Assembly: GCF_016598615.1 (NCBI RefSeq)
Contig: NZ_CP066831.1
Coordinates: 9,176,001 to 9,240,000, forward strand
DNA from: Streptomyces liliifuscus
GTDB taxonomy: Bacteria > Actinomycetota > Actinomycetes > Streptomycetales > Streptomycetaceae
Direction of reading: 5' to 3'
Length of the DNA: 64,000 nt
Position 1 is the first letter of the stretch. Each line of letters begins with the position of its first letter. Positions 17,793 through 24,370 of the stretch are shown one piece after another. The position numbers and the translations under genes were made by a program. The notes under the pieces were generated by a model, which was not told where the DNA came from, ran no database searches, and saw nothing but the letters and a program-made list of their open reading frames with translations.

Positions 17793-17808
17793 AGATATAT
17801 GCATATCT
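17793..17808. promoter_or_regulatory. AT-rich inverted repeat in the regulator/ATPase gap
   Basis: AGATAT and ATATCT arms separated by ATGC form a 16-bp site that stands out by its AT content. It lies midway in the 263-bp gap between the divergent WhiJ-like regulator and the ATPase gene, and is a candidate operator for that regulator. Confidence 0.4.
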
Positions 17809-17932
17809 CGGTGGATCGGCACCACGAACGCCGAGGTAGTGGCACTCTGGCGCAAGCACCAGTCCGGGACCGTACTCGAAGTCATCCGCTTCGTGTCGGA
17901 CTCCGGTCCCGTGGGAAAGGGACGACCTCGCC

Positions 17933-18376
17933 ATGGCAGACCACCAGGAAGCATCCGTCACTCTGCCGAGCGATCCCGCCTCGGTCTACGCCGCCCGCAC
18001 ATACGTCATGAACGTGCTGGCCGAATGGGGACTTCCATCCGACACGGAGGCCGCCGACACAGTCCGGCTCATCGTCTCGGAGCTCGCCACCAACGCCGTA
18101 CAGCACACGTTCGGGCAGTCGCCCACCTTCACGGTGGACATCGAACTCGACCGCGACGAACAACTGCGCATCGGGGTGACCGACAGCCACCCGCGCTTCC
18201 CGAAACGTTTGCCCGCGGCCGTACAGCAGGACAACGGCCGCGGCATGGTGATCGTCCGCTGGCTGACGGTCGAGTGCGGCGGCAAGCTGACGGTCCGGCC
18301 CACCAGAGAGGGCGGCAAGACGGTCTCGATCATGCTGCCCTGGACGGCACCGGTGCAGCCCGTGACAGCGGACTGA
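17933..18376 (+). CDS. anti-sigma-factor-like ATP-binding protein (HATPase_c)
   Basis: The 147-residue protein has the GHKL ATPase boxes: N-box LIVSELATNAVQHTFG (about residue 45), G1-like IGVTDSHPR and G2 NGRGMVIVRWLT. It lacks kinase and transmembrane parts, so it resembles RsbW/SpoIIAB-type anti-sigma ATPases. Proteins of this type are commonly encoded beside WhiJ-like regulators and DUF397 proteins, as here. The partner sigma factor is not in the window. Confidence 0.87.
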   Translation: MADHQEASVTLPSDPASVYAARTYVMNVLAEWGLPSDTEAADTVRLIVSELATNAVQHTFGQSPTFTVDIELDRDEQLRIGVTDSHPRFPKRLPAAVQQDNGRGMVIVRWLTVECGGKLTVRPTREGGKTVSIMLPWTAPVQPVTAD

Positions 18377-18421
18377 GAGCCGTGCCCCACGGGTGGCGTG
18401 AAGGCGCCCGCCAGTCCCCCG

Positions 18422-18910
18422 CTAGTCCTCGTCGTCGGCGGACCCCTGCATCAGGTGGGGGATGAGCGCCCACAGCCCCGCGCAGACGACCAGCGTGGTC
18501 GCACCGGCCGCGATGCCGCCCGCCCGGCCCGTCGCCACGTCCACGACGAGCAGGACCGAACCGGAGAGGGCGAGCGCGAGCACGCCGAGCCCGATCTCGG
18601 CCAGATGCGAGGAGGCCTTCACGACCTGGGGCTTGGCGCCCTGCTGGAAGAGCCGGCGATGCAGCGCGGCCGGAGCCGTGAAGAGGGTGGCGGCCAGTAC
18701 GGAGAGCAGCAGCGTGACGACGTACGTGGTGCGCTGGAACAAGTCCAGGGAGGGGAAGCGCGGGGTGAACGCGAGGGTGAGGAGGAAGGCGAAGAGGATC
18801 TGCACCCCGGTCTGCGTGACCCGCAGTTCCTGGAGCAGTTCGTTGAAGTTGCGGTCGGCGCGCTCAAGCCGTGTCTCGTTGCGCTCCTCGTGGTGATGAA
18901 GGTCGCCCAT
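18422..18910 (-). CDS. DUF6328-type four-helix membrane protein
   Basis: The 162-residue protein opens MGDLHHHEERNETRLERADR, then LLQELRVTQTGVQILFAFLL leads into four predicted membrane helices (about 35-55, 60-80, 95-115, 120-140) and an acidic end. This matches an actinomycete family I know as DUF6328; function unknown. The ATG at 18910 is preferred because the extension to 18988 would be encoded by a perfect palindrome that is more likely the terminator of the NlpC/P60 gene. No clear ribosome-binding site precedes it. Confidence 0.82.
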   Translation of the reverse strand: MGDLHHHEERNETRLERADRNFNELLQELRVTQTGVQILFAFLLTLAFTPRFPSLDLFQRTTYVVTLLLSVLAATLFTAPAALHRRLFQQGAKPQVVKASSHLAEIGLGVLALALSGSVLLVVDVATGRAGGIAAGATTLVVCAGLWALIPHLMQGSADDED

Positions 18911-18962
18911 AAGTGAAGGAGTAACCACTCTGCCGCGAATATCACGCACCGGGCCCCGGAAC

Positions 18963-18988
18963 GTGGCCGCGGTGATCACCGCGGCCAC
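18963..18988 (-). terminator. perfect 26-bp palindrome, terminator of the NlpC/P60 gene
   Basis: GTGGCCGCGGT and ACCGCGGCCAC arms enclose GATC, starting 12 bp after the NlpC/P60 stop on the minus strand. There is no U-tract. Confidence 0.65.
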
Positions 18989-19000
18989 CTTCCGGGCGGG

Positions 19001-19474
19001 TCACCTGACCCGGCCGTACCAGACGCTCTTCGTCCAGATCTTCTGGAGCTTCACCACTTCCCCGGTCTTCGGGGAGTGCCAGATCCGTCCCTTCCCGGCG
19101 TAGATGCCGACGTGGTAGACGTTCCGGCCCGAGTGGAAGAAGACCAGGTCTCCCTGCTTGCGGTTCGAAGCGGAGACATGGTTCGTCTTGTTGTACTGCG
19201 CGGCGGCCGTACGCGGCAGGGACTTGCCCGCCTTCTTGAACGAGTAGAGCGTGAGGCCGGAGCAGTCGAAGCGCTTGGGCCCCACGGCCCCGTACTTGTA
19301 CGGGGAGCCCTTCTTGGAGGCCGCTACCTGGAGTGCCTTCGTCGCGGGTGTGGCCGCTTCCGCGCCGGACGTGAATCCGGGGGCCACGATGCCGCCGCCG
19401 ACAGCGGCGATGGTGAGAGCCGATGCGGTACCGGCCCTGCTGAACAGCGACGGGACACGATTGAGCGCAGTCAT
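19001..19474 (-). CDS. secreted NlpC/P60 cell-wall hydrolase under c-di-AMP riboswitch
   Basis: The 157-residue precursor has a signal peptide of about 40 residues ending SGAEAA. The NlpC/P60 domain has the catalytic Cys in RFDCSGLTLYSF (about residue 70), His in YHVGIYAGKG (about 120) and a third polar His in RIWHSP. It cuts peptidoglycan stem peptides, probably D-gamma-Glu to diamino acid bonds. The ATG at 19474 is chosen because a c-di-AMP riboswitch ends just upstream. This places the hydrolase under osmotic and cell-wall signalling, as known for similar genes in Streptomyces. Confidence 0.93.
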   Translation of the reverse strand: MTALNRVPSLFSRAGTASALTIAAVGGGIVAPGFTSGAEAATPATKALQVAASKKGSPYKYGAVGPKRFDCSGLTLYSFKKAGKSLPRTAAAQYNKTNHVSASNRKQGDLVFFHSGRNVYHVGIYAGKGRIWHSPKTGEVVKLQKIWTKSVWYGRVR

Positions 19475-19480
19475 GCGCAA

Positions 19481-19640
19481 CCCTTCGTCAGCCGCCTGTG
19501 AAGGATGACCTGTCGGATTCGGGCTGGCGAAGTTGCCCGGCCGCTGACGCGGCTTCACCCCAAGGGCTGCTCGGCCCGGTCATGGCGTGACCGTTCCGGC
19601 GACCCGTCGTGCTTGGGTCCTCCACTCCTGCCGATCCACT
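19481..19640 (-). promoter_or_regulatory. ydaO/yuaA-type cyclic di-AMP riboswitch
   Basis: On the minus strand, just before the NlpC/P60 start, the sequence reads GGGGTGAAGCCGCG, then GGGCAACTTCGCCAGCCC, CCGAATCCGACAGGTCATCC, and CACAGGCGGCTGACGAAGGG. These are the conserved blocks of the ydaO riboswitch as found before Streptomyces rpf and NlpC/P60 genes. The 5' half (around GGACCCAAGCACGACGGG) is less certain, so the left limit is approximate. In other bacteria c-di-AMP binding turns such genes off. Confidence 0.88.
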
Positions 19641-20027
19641 TCTGTCGACCGGTCATCCGGGCGGCGGCAGGACTCGGCGTCCGCCCGGATCGCCCCGCCG
19701 CTTGTGGCGGGGGCTTGTCGTCGGAAGGGATCTTGACGCACGGATGTCCCAAAAGCCGAGCGGAATCGGCGATTTGTGGGCTTACTCACCACTCACCCGT
19801 TCGGGTGGACAGCCTTTCCCGCGGGAGGGCGTCGAGGGGGTCGACGACCCTCGTACCAGCACCGGAACGTCTGATTCCGTACGGAGGCTACGCGGGTTGC
19901 GCAACTTCCACGGGCCTGTAAAAGCAGCTCTGACTACGCTGTTCGGTGGTACGCCTTTCGGTCCGTTTGAACCCTGACCCGGACGTCTCGTCAGATGCCT
20001 GCGTGACGCCGGGTCCATGGCGGTACG
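19641..20027. other. 387-bp non-coding stretch upstream of the riboswitch
   Basis: No convincing gene is seen on either strand. It should hold the promoter of the NlpC/P60 gene and the 3' end of the clpP operon. Two hairpins face the operon end: arms ATCCGGGCGG/CCGCCCGGAT at 19655-19690, and CCCCGCC/GGCGGGG at 19693-19712. The part from 19740 to 19980 is less GC-rich than its surroundings, which suits regulatory DNA. I cannot name the promoter. Confidence 0.5.
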
Positions 20028-20336
20028 TCAGCTGTCGGAGCGCGGCGGTAGCGCGATCCGGCCCGCTCGGCGCTCACCGTCGAGGACGCGCAGCGCCCGC
20101 GCCAGGGTCGGCGCGTGCACCTCGTGCTCGCCGCGCTGGTGCATCAGGGCCAGCGCGTCGCGCAGCGCGGTGGCCCTGCCGACCAGGGCCTGGGCCGCGC
20201 GCAGCCCCCGGTAAGTGTCCCCGGAATGAGCCGGGTTGATCCTGCCGAGCAGGTCGACCACTTCAAGGTAACGGTCGATCAGCTCGGCCTCCGCACGGGT
20301 CAGGGCCGGCAGCGGCGGCAACTCGGGTGGGAGCAT
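20028..20336 (-). CDS. small uncharacterised protein co-transcribed with clpP
   Basis: A 102-residue soluble protein, MLPPELPPLPALTRAEAE at the start, then Leu/Arg/Ala-rich helical sequence with no motif I recognise. It starts 7 bp after the stop of the ClpP-like gene, so the two form an operon. A role as adaptor or regulator of the protease is possible but unproven. Confidence 0.65.
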   Translation of the reverse strand: MLPPELPPLPALTRAEAELIDRYLEVVDLLGRINPAHSGDTYRGLRAAQALVGRATALRDALALMHQRGEHEVHAPTLARALRVLDGERRAGRIALPPRSDS

Positions 20337-20343
20337 CGGCCGC

Positions 20344-20979
20344 TCACCTCGCGCCGCGTGCGCTCTGGGTGGACTTCCGGCTCGGGACGATCCGGTCGAT
20401 CAGTCCGTACTCAAGCGCCGCCCGCGCGTCCAGGATCTTGTCCCGCTCGATGTCGGCACCGATCCGCTCCCGGCTCTGCCCCGTGTGCCGGGCGAGCATC
20501 TCCTCCAACTGCCCACGGGTACGCATCAACTCGCCGGCCTGAATGGCCAGGTCGGAGGCCTGTCCCTGGACGGGTTCGGAGAACGACGGCTGGTGGATCA
20601 GCACGCGGGCGCCCGGCAGCGCGTACCGCTTGCCCGGTGTGCCGGCCGCGAGCAGCACCGCCGCTGCCGACGCCGCCTGCCCCAGGCAGATGGTCTCCAC
20701 CTCGCAGCTGACGAACCGCATCGTGTCGTAGACGGCCGTCATCGCGCTGAACGAGCCGCCGGGCGAATTGATGTAGAGCGAGATGTCCCTGTCGGGCGCC
20801 TGGTACTCGAGGTGCATGAACTGCGCCATCACGTCGTTCGCCGAGACGTCGTCGATCGGCGTCCCGAGAAACACGATCCGCTCTTCCAGCAGCTTCGAGT
20901 AGGGGTCCATGGTCCGACTCCCCGAACTCGTGCGTTCGGTGAACTCGGGCAGGACATGGCGGGCGGACGGTCGGGTCAT
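20344..20979 (-). CDS. ClpP-like ATP-dependent protease subunit
   Basis: The 211-residue protein keeps the catalytic triad context: Ser in LGQAASAAAVLLAAG, His in RVLIHQPS and Asp in the ERDKILDARAALEYGL region. SPGGSFSAM marks the oxyanion-strand turn. The N-terminal 24 residues are a likely propeptide. The ATG at 20979 has GGAGGAG at good spacing. ClpP tetradecamers degrade unfolded and regulatory proteins with a ClpX/ClpC partner. This one stands alone with a small gene and no ATPase, and is divergent from an orphan antitoxin, sharing its 69-bp promoter region. It resembles the accessory ClpP3/ClpP4 group rather than the main ClpP1/P2 pair. Confidence 0.92.
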   Translation of the reverse strand: MTRPSARHVLPEFTERTSSGSRTMDPYSKLLEERIVFLGTPIDDVSANDVMAQFMHLEYQAPDRDISLYINSPGGSFSAMTAVYDTMRFVSCEVETICLGQAASAAAVLLAAGTPGKRYALPGARVLIHQPSFSEPVQGQASDLAIQAGELMRTRGQLEEMLARHTGQSRERIGADIERDKILDARAALEYGLIDRIVPSRKSTQSARGAR

Positions 20980-21013
20980 GACACACGCTCCTCCGGGAGA
21001 GGTCCTGTAAAAA

Positions 21014-21030
21014 ATGTACAGGACGTACAT
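21014..21030. promoter_or_regulatory. TGTACA-type palindrome, candidate YefM/Phd operator shared with clpP
   Basis: ATGTAC and GTACAT arms flank AGGAC. The TGTACA element is the core recognised by E. coli YefM. It lies in the 69-bp gap between the divergent clpP-like and antitoxin genes, so a bound antitoxin could affect both. Confidence 0.6.
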
Positions 21031-21048
21031 GACGTTATGATGGGGAGC

Positions 21049-21339
21049 ATGGCCTACGAGATTCCGGTGACGCAAGCCAGGGCTGAGCTCGCCGACCTGA
21101 TCAACCGGGTGGTGTACGGCGGGGAGCGCGTCGTCGTGACGCGGCACGGGAAGCCGCTTGTCGCTCTCGTGTCCGCGGCTGACCTGGAGCGACTCGAGAA
21201 ACTCGACGCGGCGATCGAGGCGGGGGTGGAGTCGCCGGTGATCAGTGCGGTGTCGAGTGTTCGGGAGGTGGGTTCCGCTCCTCGCGAACGGCAGCGGTTC
21301 GGGATTGCGGCGGAGCATCGGGGGAGCGGGGCGTCTTAG
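21049..21339 (+). CDS. orphan Phd/YefM-family antitoxin
   Basis: The 96-residue protein opens MAYEIPVTQARAELADL and continues INRVVYGGERVVVTRHGKPL, the standard Phd/YefM DNA-binding fold. The tail is Glu/Arg/Ser-rich and disordered, as expected for the toxin-binding segment. No toxin gene follows: the next 250 bp are non-coding repeats and hairpins, then a convergent permease. It may act only as a DNA-binding regulator, possibly of the divergent protease operon. Confidence 0.9.
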   Translation: MAYEIPVTQARAELADLINRVVYGGERVVVTRHGKPLVALVSAADLERLEKLDAAIEAGVESPVISAVSSVREVGSAPRERQRFGIAAEHRGSGAS

Positions 21340-21392
21340 GCGGCTTGTGGTGTGGGGTGGTTGCGCTTGTGTGCCGGGTGCCGGCCGGTGGG

Positions 21393-21420
21393 GGCTTGTC
21401 GCGCAGTTCCCCGCGCCCCT
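21393..21420 (+). repeat. dispersed GC-rich repeat, family A copy 2
   Basis: GGCTTGTCGCGCAGTTCC followed by CCGCGCCCCT, one base different from the family core. It lies between the convergent antitoxin and permease genes. Confidence 0.85.
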
Positions 21421-21457
21421 GGGTGGGTGGGTGTCGGGGTCAGTGGCATGCGCAAGG

Positions 21458-21489
21458 CCCAGCCGTGTGCGCATGAGGACACGGCTGGG
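21458..21489. terminator. hairpin with 11-bp stem after the antitoxin gene
   Basis: CCCAGCCGTGT and ACACGGCTGGG arms with a 10-base loop, in the convergent gap. Confidence 0.6.
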
Positions 21490-21533
21490 CACCCCTGATA
21501 CGCGCAAGACCCGGCGCCCCTGAAACGCGTAAG

Positions 21534-21571
21534 ACCGTGCACCCCTGTCCGCTACTTCAGGGGTGCACGGT
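21534..21571 (-). terminator. hairpin with 14-bp stem after the permease gene
   Basis: ACCGTGCACCCCTG pairs perfectly with CAGGGGTGCACGGT around a 10-base loop, 16 bp after the permease stop on the minus strand. CACCCCTG/GCCCCTG plus ACGCGnAAGAC units just before it repeat two to three times. Confidence 0.7.
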
Positions 21572-21586
21572 CGGTTCTGTGGGGGG

Positions 21587-22654
21587 TTAGTTCGTCAGGG
21601 CGGGCTCGCGCTCTGCGGGAGTCGGCTCGGCGGCCTCCCTGCGGCGCTTGAGTGCGCTGCCCAGGAGGATCGCGCCGAGTCCCAGTGCGGCCCACCAGGT
21701 CAGGGTGAGGGCCGGGCCGGACGCGGCGGCTCCGTCGAAGAACGAGATCGAGCGGAGCAGTGAGACGCCGGCGCCCGGTGGCAGCCACTGGCCGATCGTC
21801 CCGACCGGGTCGGGCAGCATCTCGGGCGCCGTGGCGGCGCCGGAGAACGGGTTGCCGAGCATCATCACCACGAACGCGCCCAGTCCGACGCCCGGAGTGC
21901 CCAGCAGGGCCGCCAGACCCGCGACGGCGGCGCCGACCGCCAGTGTGGCCAGGCCCAGGGCGCCCGCCTGGGCCCACCAGTCGCCAGTGAGTGCGCCGAG
22001 CCAGCTGCCGGCGAGAGAGGCCGCCACCAGGCCGACGAGCGCGGACGCACCGACCAGGGCGGCGATCGCGCGCCGCCCGCGCAGCCCGAGCAGGGTCACG
22101 ACGGCTCCCGCGGCGATGCCCGCCAGCGTCAGCGGCAGCACGCTCGACGTCAGGGCCGAGCCGCGCGGGTCGTCCTCGGCAGCCGGTACGACGTCGACGG
22201 TACGCACCTGGGCGCCGCCCGCCTGCTGGGTCACCGACTGCTGGAGCAACTGGGCCACGAACGGGCTCGCGGCCGAGGCGGTCAACAGCTTCGGCCCCTC
22301 CCCGGTCACGACGACCGCGCCGTATACGGTCCGGTCCTCGATGGCGTCCCGGGCGGCGGCCTCGTCGGCGTAGCGGTGGATCTCGAAGGCGCCCTCGTGC
22401 TCTTCGAACTGCTTCTGGACCTGGGCGGCCGCTGTCGCCGGGCCCGCCACGCCGAGCGGCAGATCGCGCGGCGCGGTACGGGCCGCTGGCCAGGCGAAGG
22501 CCCACAGGGCGAGGGCCACCAGCACGGGCACCAGTACGACGACGGCGACGACATGGCGGCCGTGCGACGACTGGCTCGGCTGCTGCGGCGACTGTGACGG
22601 CTGCGGTGAGCCTGGTGACGTGGTCCCGGTGCGCGTAGCGGATGCGGCGGACAT
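21587..22654 (-). CDS. ABC-2/YhgE-type membrane permease
   Basis: The 355-residue protein has a Ser/Gln/Pro-rich cytoplasmic start, one membrane helix (about 34-55), an external domain of about 120 residues with no recognised ligand site, then five membrane helices and a charged tail. This topology fits the DUF3533/YhgE-Pip group of ABC-2-like exporters. No ATPase is adjacent. A TetR regulator is divergent, as is common for drug-efflux genes, so export of a toxic compound is likely. Confidence 0.8.
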   Translation of the reverse strand: MSAASATRTGTTSPGSPQPSQSPQQPSQSSHGRHVVAVVVLVPVLVALALWAFAWPAARTAPRDLPLGVAGPATAAAQVQKQFEEHEGAFEIHRYADEAAARDAIEDRTVYGAVVVTGEGPKLLTASAASPFVAQLLQQSVTQQAGGAQVRTVDVVPAAEDDPRGSALTSSVLPLTLAGIAAGAVVTLLGLRGRRAIAALVGASALVGLVAASLAGSWLGALTGDWWAQAGALGLATLAVGAAVAGLAALLGTPGVGLGAFVVMMLGNPFSGAATAPEMLPDPVGTIGQWLPPGAGVSLLRSISFFDGAAASGPALTLTWWAALGLGAILLGSALKRRREAAEPTPAEREPALTN

Positions 22655-22670
22655 GGTCTCTTCCCTTGGT

Positions 22671-22694
22671 GTGGATGTGGATGTGGATGTGGAT
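22671..22694. repeat. four tandem GTGGAT hexamers in the permease leader
   Basis: Four perfect copies of GTGGAT in a row, then a diverged GTTGGT. On the minus strand it lies 17-40 bases upstream of the permease ATG, where a change in copy number would shift promoter-to-start spacing. Confidence 0.75.
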
Positions 22695-22729
22695 GTTGGT
22701 GGGGCTGTGGTGAGCGGTCCCGCTAAAAA

Positions 22730-22804
22730 GAAGGATCGTTCGTTTTTCTTGTTCCGTCACTGTCCTGCCGGTGTCTCCACTTGTCAAGAAGGAATGTTCG
22801 TTTT
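22730..22804. promoter_or_regulatory. two direct copies of a 17-bp box, candidate TetR operators
   Basis: GAAGGATCGTTCGTTTT (22730-22746) and GAAGGAATGTTCGTTTT (22788-22804) differ at two positions and are 58 bp apart. The second ends 11 bp before the TetR start. They lie in the shared permease/TetR promoter region. Confidence 0.5.
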
Positions 22805-22815
22805 AGTTTTCAGGC

Positions 22816-23448
22816 ATGGCTCGCGTATCCCAGGAACACCTCGACGCCCGTCGCCGTCAGATCCTCGACGGCGCGGCCCGCTGCTTCGCCCGCAACGGGT
22901 TCCATGCCACGTCGATGCAGGACGTGCTGAAGGAGGTGGACCTCTCGGCGGGCGCGGTCTACCGCTATTTCAGCGGCAAGGACGAGCTGATCGCGGCCAT
23001 CGTCACCGAGGTCCTCGGAGGTATTCGCGAAGCCTTCGAAGAGGCTGCCCGGCAGAGTCCGCCCCCGCCGCCCGACGTACTCGTGGGCCGGGTCATGACC
23101 CAGGTGCTAGGGCTGGGGGGAGGGGGAAAGCTCGGGCTGAGCTGGGACGGAGAGGCCTCCTTCCCGAGGCTGATGATCCAGGTCTGGACGGAGACGCTCC
23201 GCGATGGCGAGCTGTCGCAGGTGCTGCGCACAGGTTTCGCCACCGTGCGAGCGGCGTGGGTGAAGGTCGTCGAGGGCTATCAGGAGGCCGGGTTGATGCG
23301 GGCGGACATCCCCGCCGACCACGTCGCCAGGACCATGATCGCCACCGCGCAGGGGTTCGCCGCCCAGCAGGCGCTCTTCGGTTCGGCGCCCGTCGGCGTG
23401 ATCCAGGACGGTCTGCGGGGGTTGATGAGCATGGAGCCGCCGCGCTGA
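22816..23448 (+). CDS. TetR/AcrR-family regulator
   Basis: The 210-residue protein has the TetR HTH ILDGAARCFARNGFHATSMQ plus AGAVYRYFSGKDELIAAIV at residues 15-60. The C-terminal domain is a typical AcrR-like ligand fold with PPPPP and GGGGG turns. It is divergent from the permease across 161 bp that hold two matching 17-bp boxes, so it probably represses the permease and itself. Confidence 0.93.
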   Translation: MARVSQEHLDARRRQILDGAARCFARNGFHATSMQDVLKEVDLSAGAVYRYFSGKDELIAAIVTEVLGGIREAFEEAARQSPPPPPDVLVGRVMTQVLGLGGGGKLGLSWDGEASFPRLMIQVWTETLRDGELSQVLRTGFATVRAAWVKVVEGYQEAGLMRADIPADHVARTMIATAQGFAAQQALFGSAPVGVIQDGLRGLMSMEPPR

Positions 23449-23551
23449 CGTGGCGAGGCTCGTCGGCGTACGAGTGCGGGGCGCATGCCGACGATCAGGC
23501 CGGCCGGTCGGCTCGTCGTCCGTGATCCTCGTGCCAATCCCCGCGCGGCGG

Positions 23552-23715
23552 TTAACGTCCCTGAAATCCCGCGCAACTAGCCTGCACCACCACGTCACCA
23601 GGGGTTTTCGCAGCCCGGGACGCGCAGAGTCGCGCATTCCGGCCGCGTACCGCAGTCGCGTACTGCATCCGAATCCTTCGTGGTGGCTGCGGCAACCGGA
23701 CCCCGCACGGTCCGG
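23552..23715 (+). promoter_or_regulatory. ure operon leader with possible promoter and hairpin
   Basis: The 291 bp before ureA hold no gene. TTAACG at 23552 and TAGCCT at 23578 could be a weak -35/-10 pair, although the 20-bp spacing is long. A hairpin with CCGGACC/GGTCCGG arms (23696-23715) ends 24 bp before ureA and could influence its translation. No nickel-regulator site is recognised. Confidence 0.3.
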
Positions 23716-23739
23716 AGCGAGGACTGTGAGGTGGACGCC

Positions 23740-24042
23740 GTGCAACTGACGCCGCACGAGCAGGAGAGGCTGCTCATCCATGTGGCCGCCGATGTGGCCG
23801 AGAAGCGCAGGGCCCGGGGGTTGAAGCTCAACCACCCCGAGGCCGTCGCCCTGATCACCTCGCACATCCTCGAAGGGGCCCGGGACGGCCGTACCGTGGC
23901 CGAACTCATGGCCTCCGGACGCAAGATCCTCACCCGTGAGGACGTCATGGAGGGCATCCCCGAGATGATCCACGACGTCCAGGTGGAGGCCACTTTCCCG
24001 GACGGCACCAAGCTCGTCACCGTCCACGACCCGATCGTCTGA
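23740..24042 (+). CDS. ureA: urease subunit gamma
   Basis: The 100-residue UreA contains LTPHEQERLLIHVAADVAEK, LNHPEAVALITSHILEGARD and the end motif EATFPDGTKLVTVHDPI. Urease hydrolyses urea to ammonia and carbamate in the cytoplasm. The start is GTG at 23740 with GAGGTGGA upstream; longer in-frame starts have no family match. It leads ureABCFGD. Confidence 0.95.
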   Translation: MQLTPHEQERLLIHVAADVAEKRRARGLKLNHPEAVALITSHILEGARDGRTVAELMASGRKILTREDVMEGIPEMIHDVQVEATFPDGTKLVTVHDPIV

Positions 24043-24058
24043 CGGGGGAGTGGCAGCC

Positions 24059-24370
24059 GTGATTCCCGGAGAGTTCCTGTTCGCCGACGGACCCGTCGCC
24101 TTCAACGAAGGCCTTGAGGTCACCCGGCTCACCGTCCTCAACGCCGCCGACCGGCCCGTCCAGGTCGGCTCCCACTACCACTTCGCCGAGGCCAACCCCG
24201 GTCTGGACTTCGACCGCGCCGCCGCGCGCGGCAAGCGGCTCAACGTCGCCGCCGGCACCGCCGTGCGCTTCGAACCCGGGATCCCCGTCGACGTCGAACT
24301 CGTCCCGCTCACCGGCGCCCGTGTCGTGCCCGGCCTGCGCGGCGAGACCGGAGGTGCCCTCGATGCCTGA
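24059..24370 (+). CDS. ureB: urease subunit beta
   Basis: The 103-residue UreB opens MIPGEFLFADGPVAFNEG, with RPVQVGSHYHFAEANPGLDF and the GKRLNVAAGTAVRFEPG core. A GTG at 24059 (MIPGEF) is chosen over the GTG at 24050 because UreB normally starts MIPGE and GGGGGAG precedes it at 9 bases. Its stop overlaps the ureC start by 8 bases. Confidence 0.94.
   Translation: MIPGEFLFADGPVAFNEGLEVTRLTVLNAADRPVQVGSHYHFAEANPGLDFDRAAARGKRLNVAAGTAVRFEPGIPVDVELVPLTGARVVPGLRGETGGALDA

Noticed and set aside
19782..20018. 78-codon minus-strand frame in the long gap before the riboswitch
   Set aside because: No ribosome-binding site and a composition rich in Arg/Pro/Ser; it probably covers promoter DNA.
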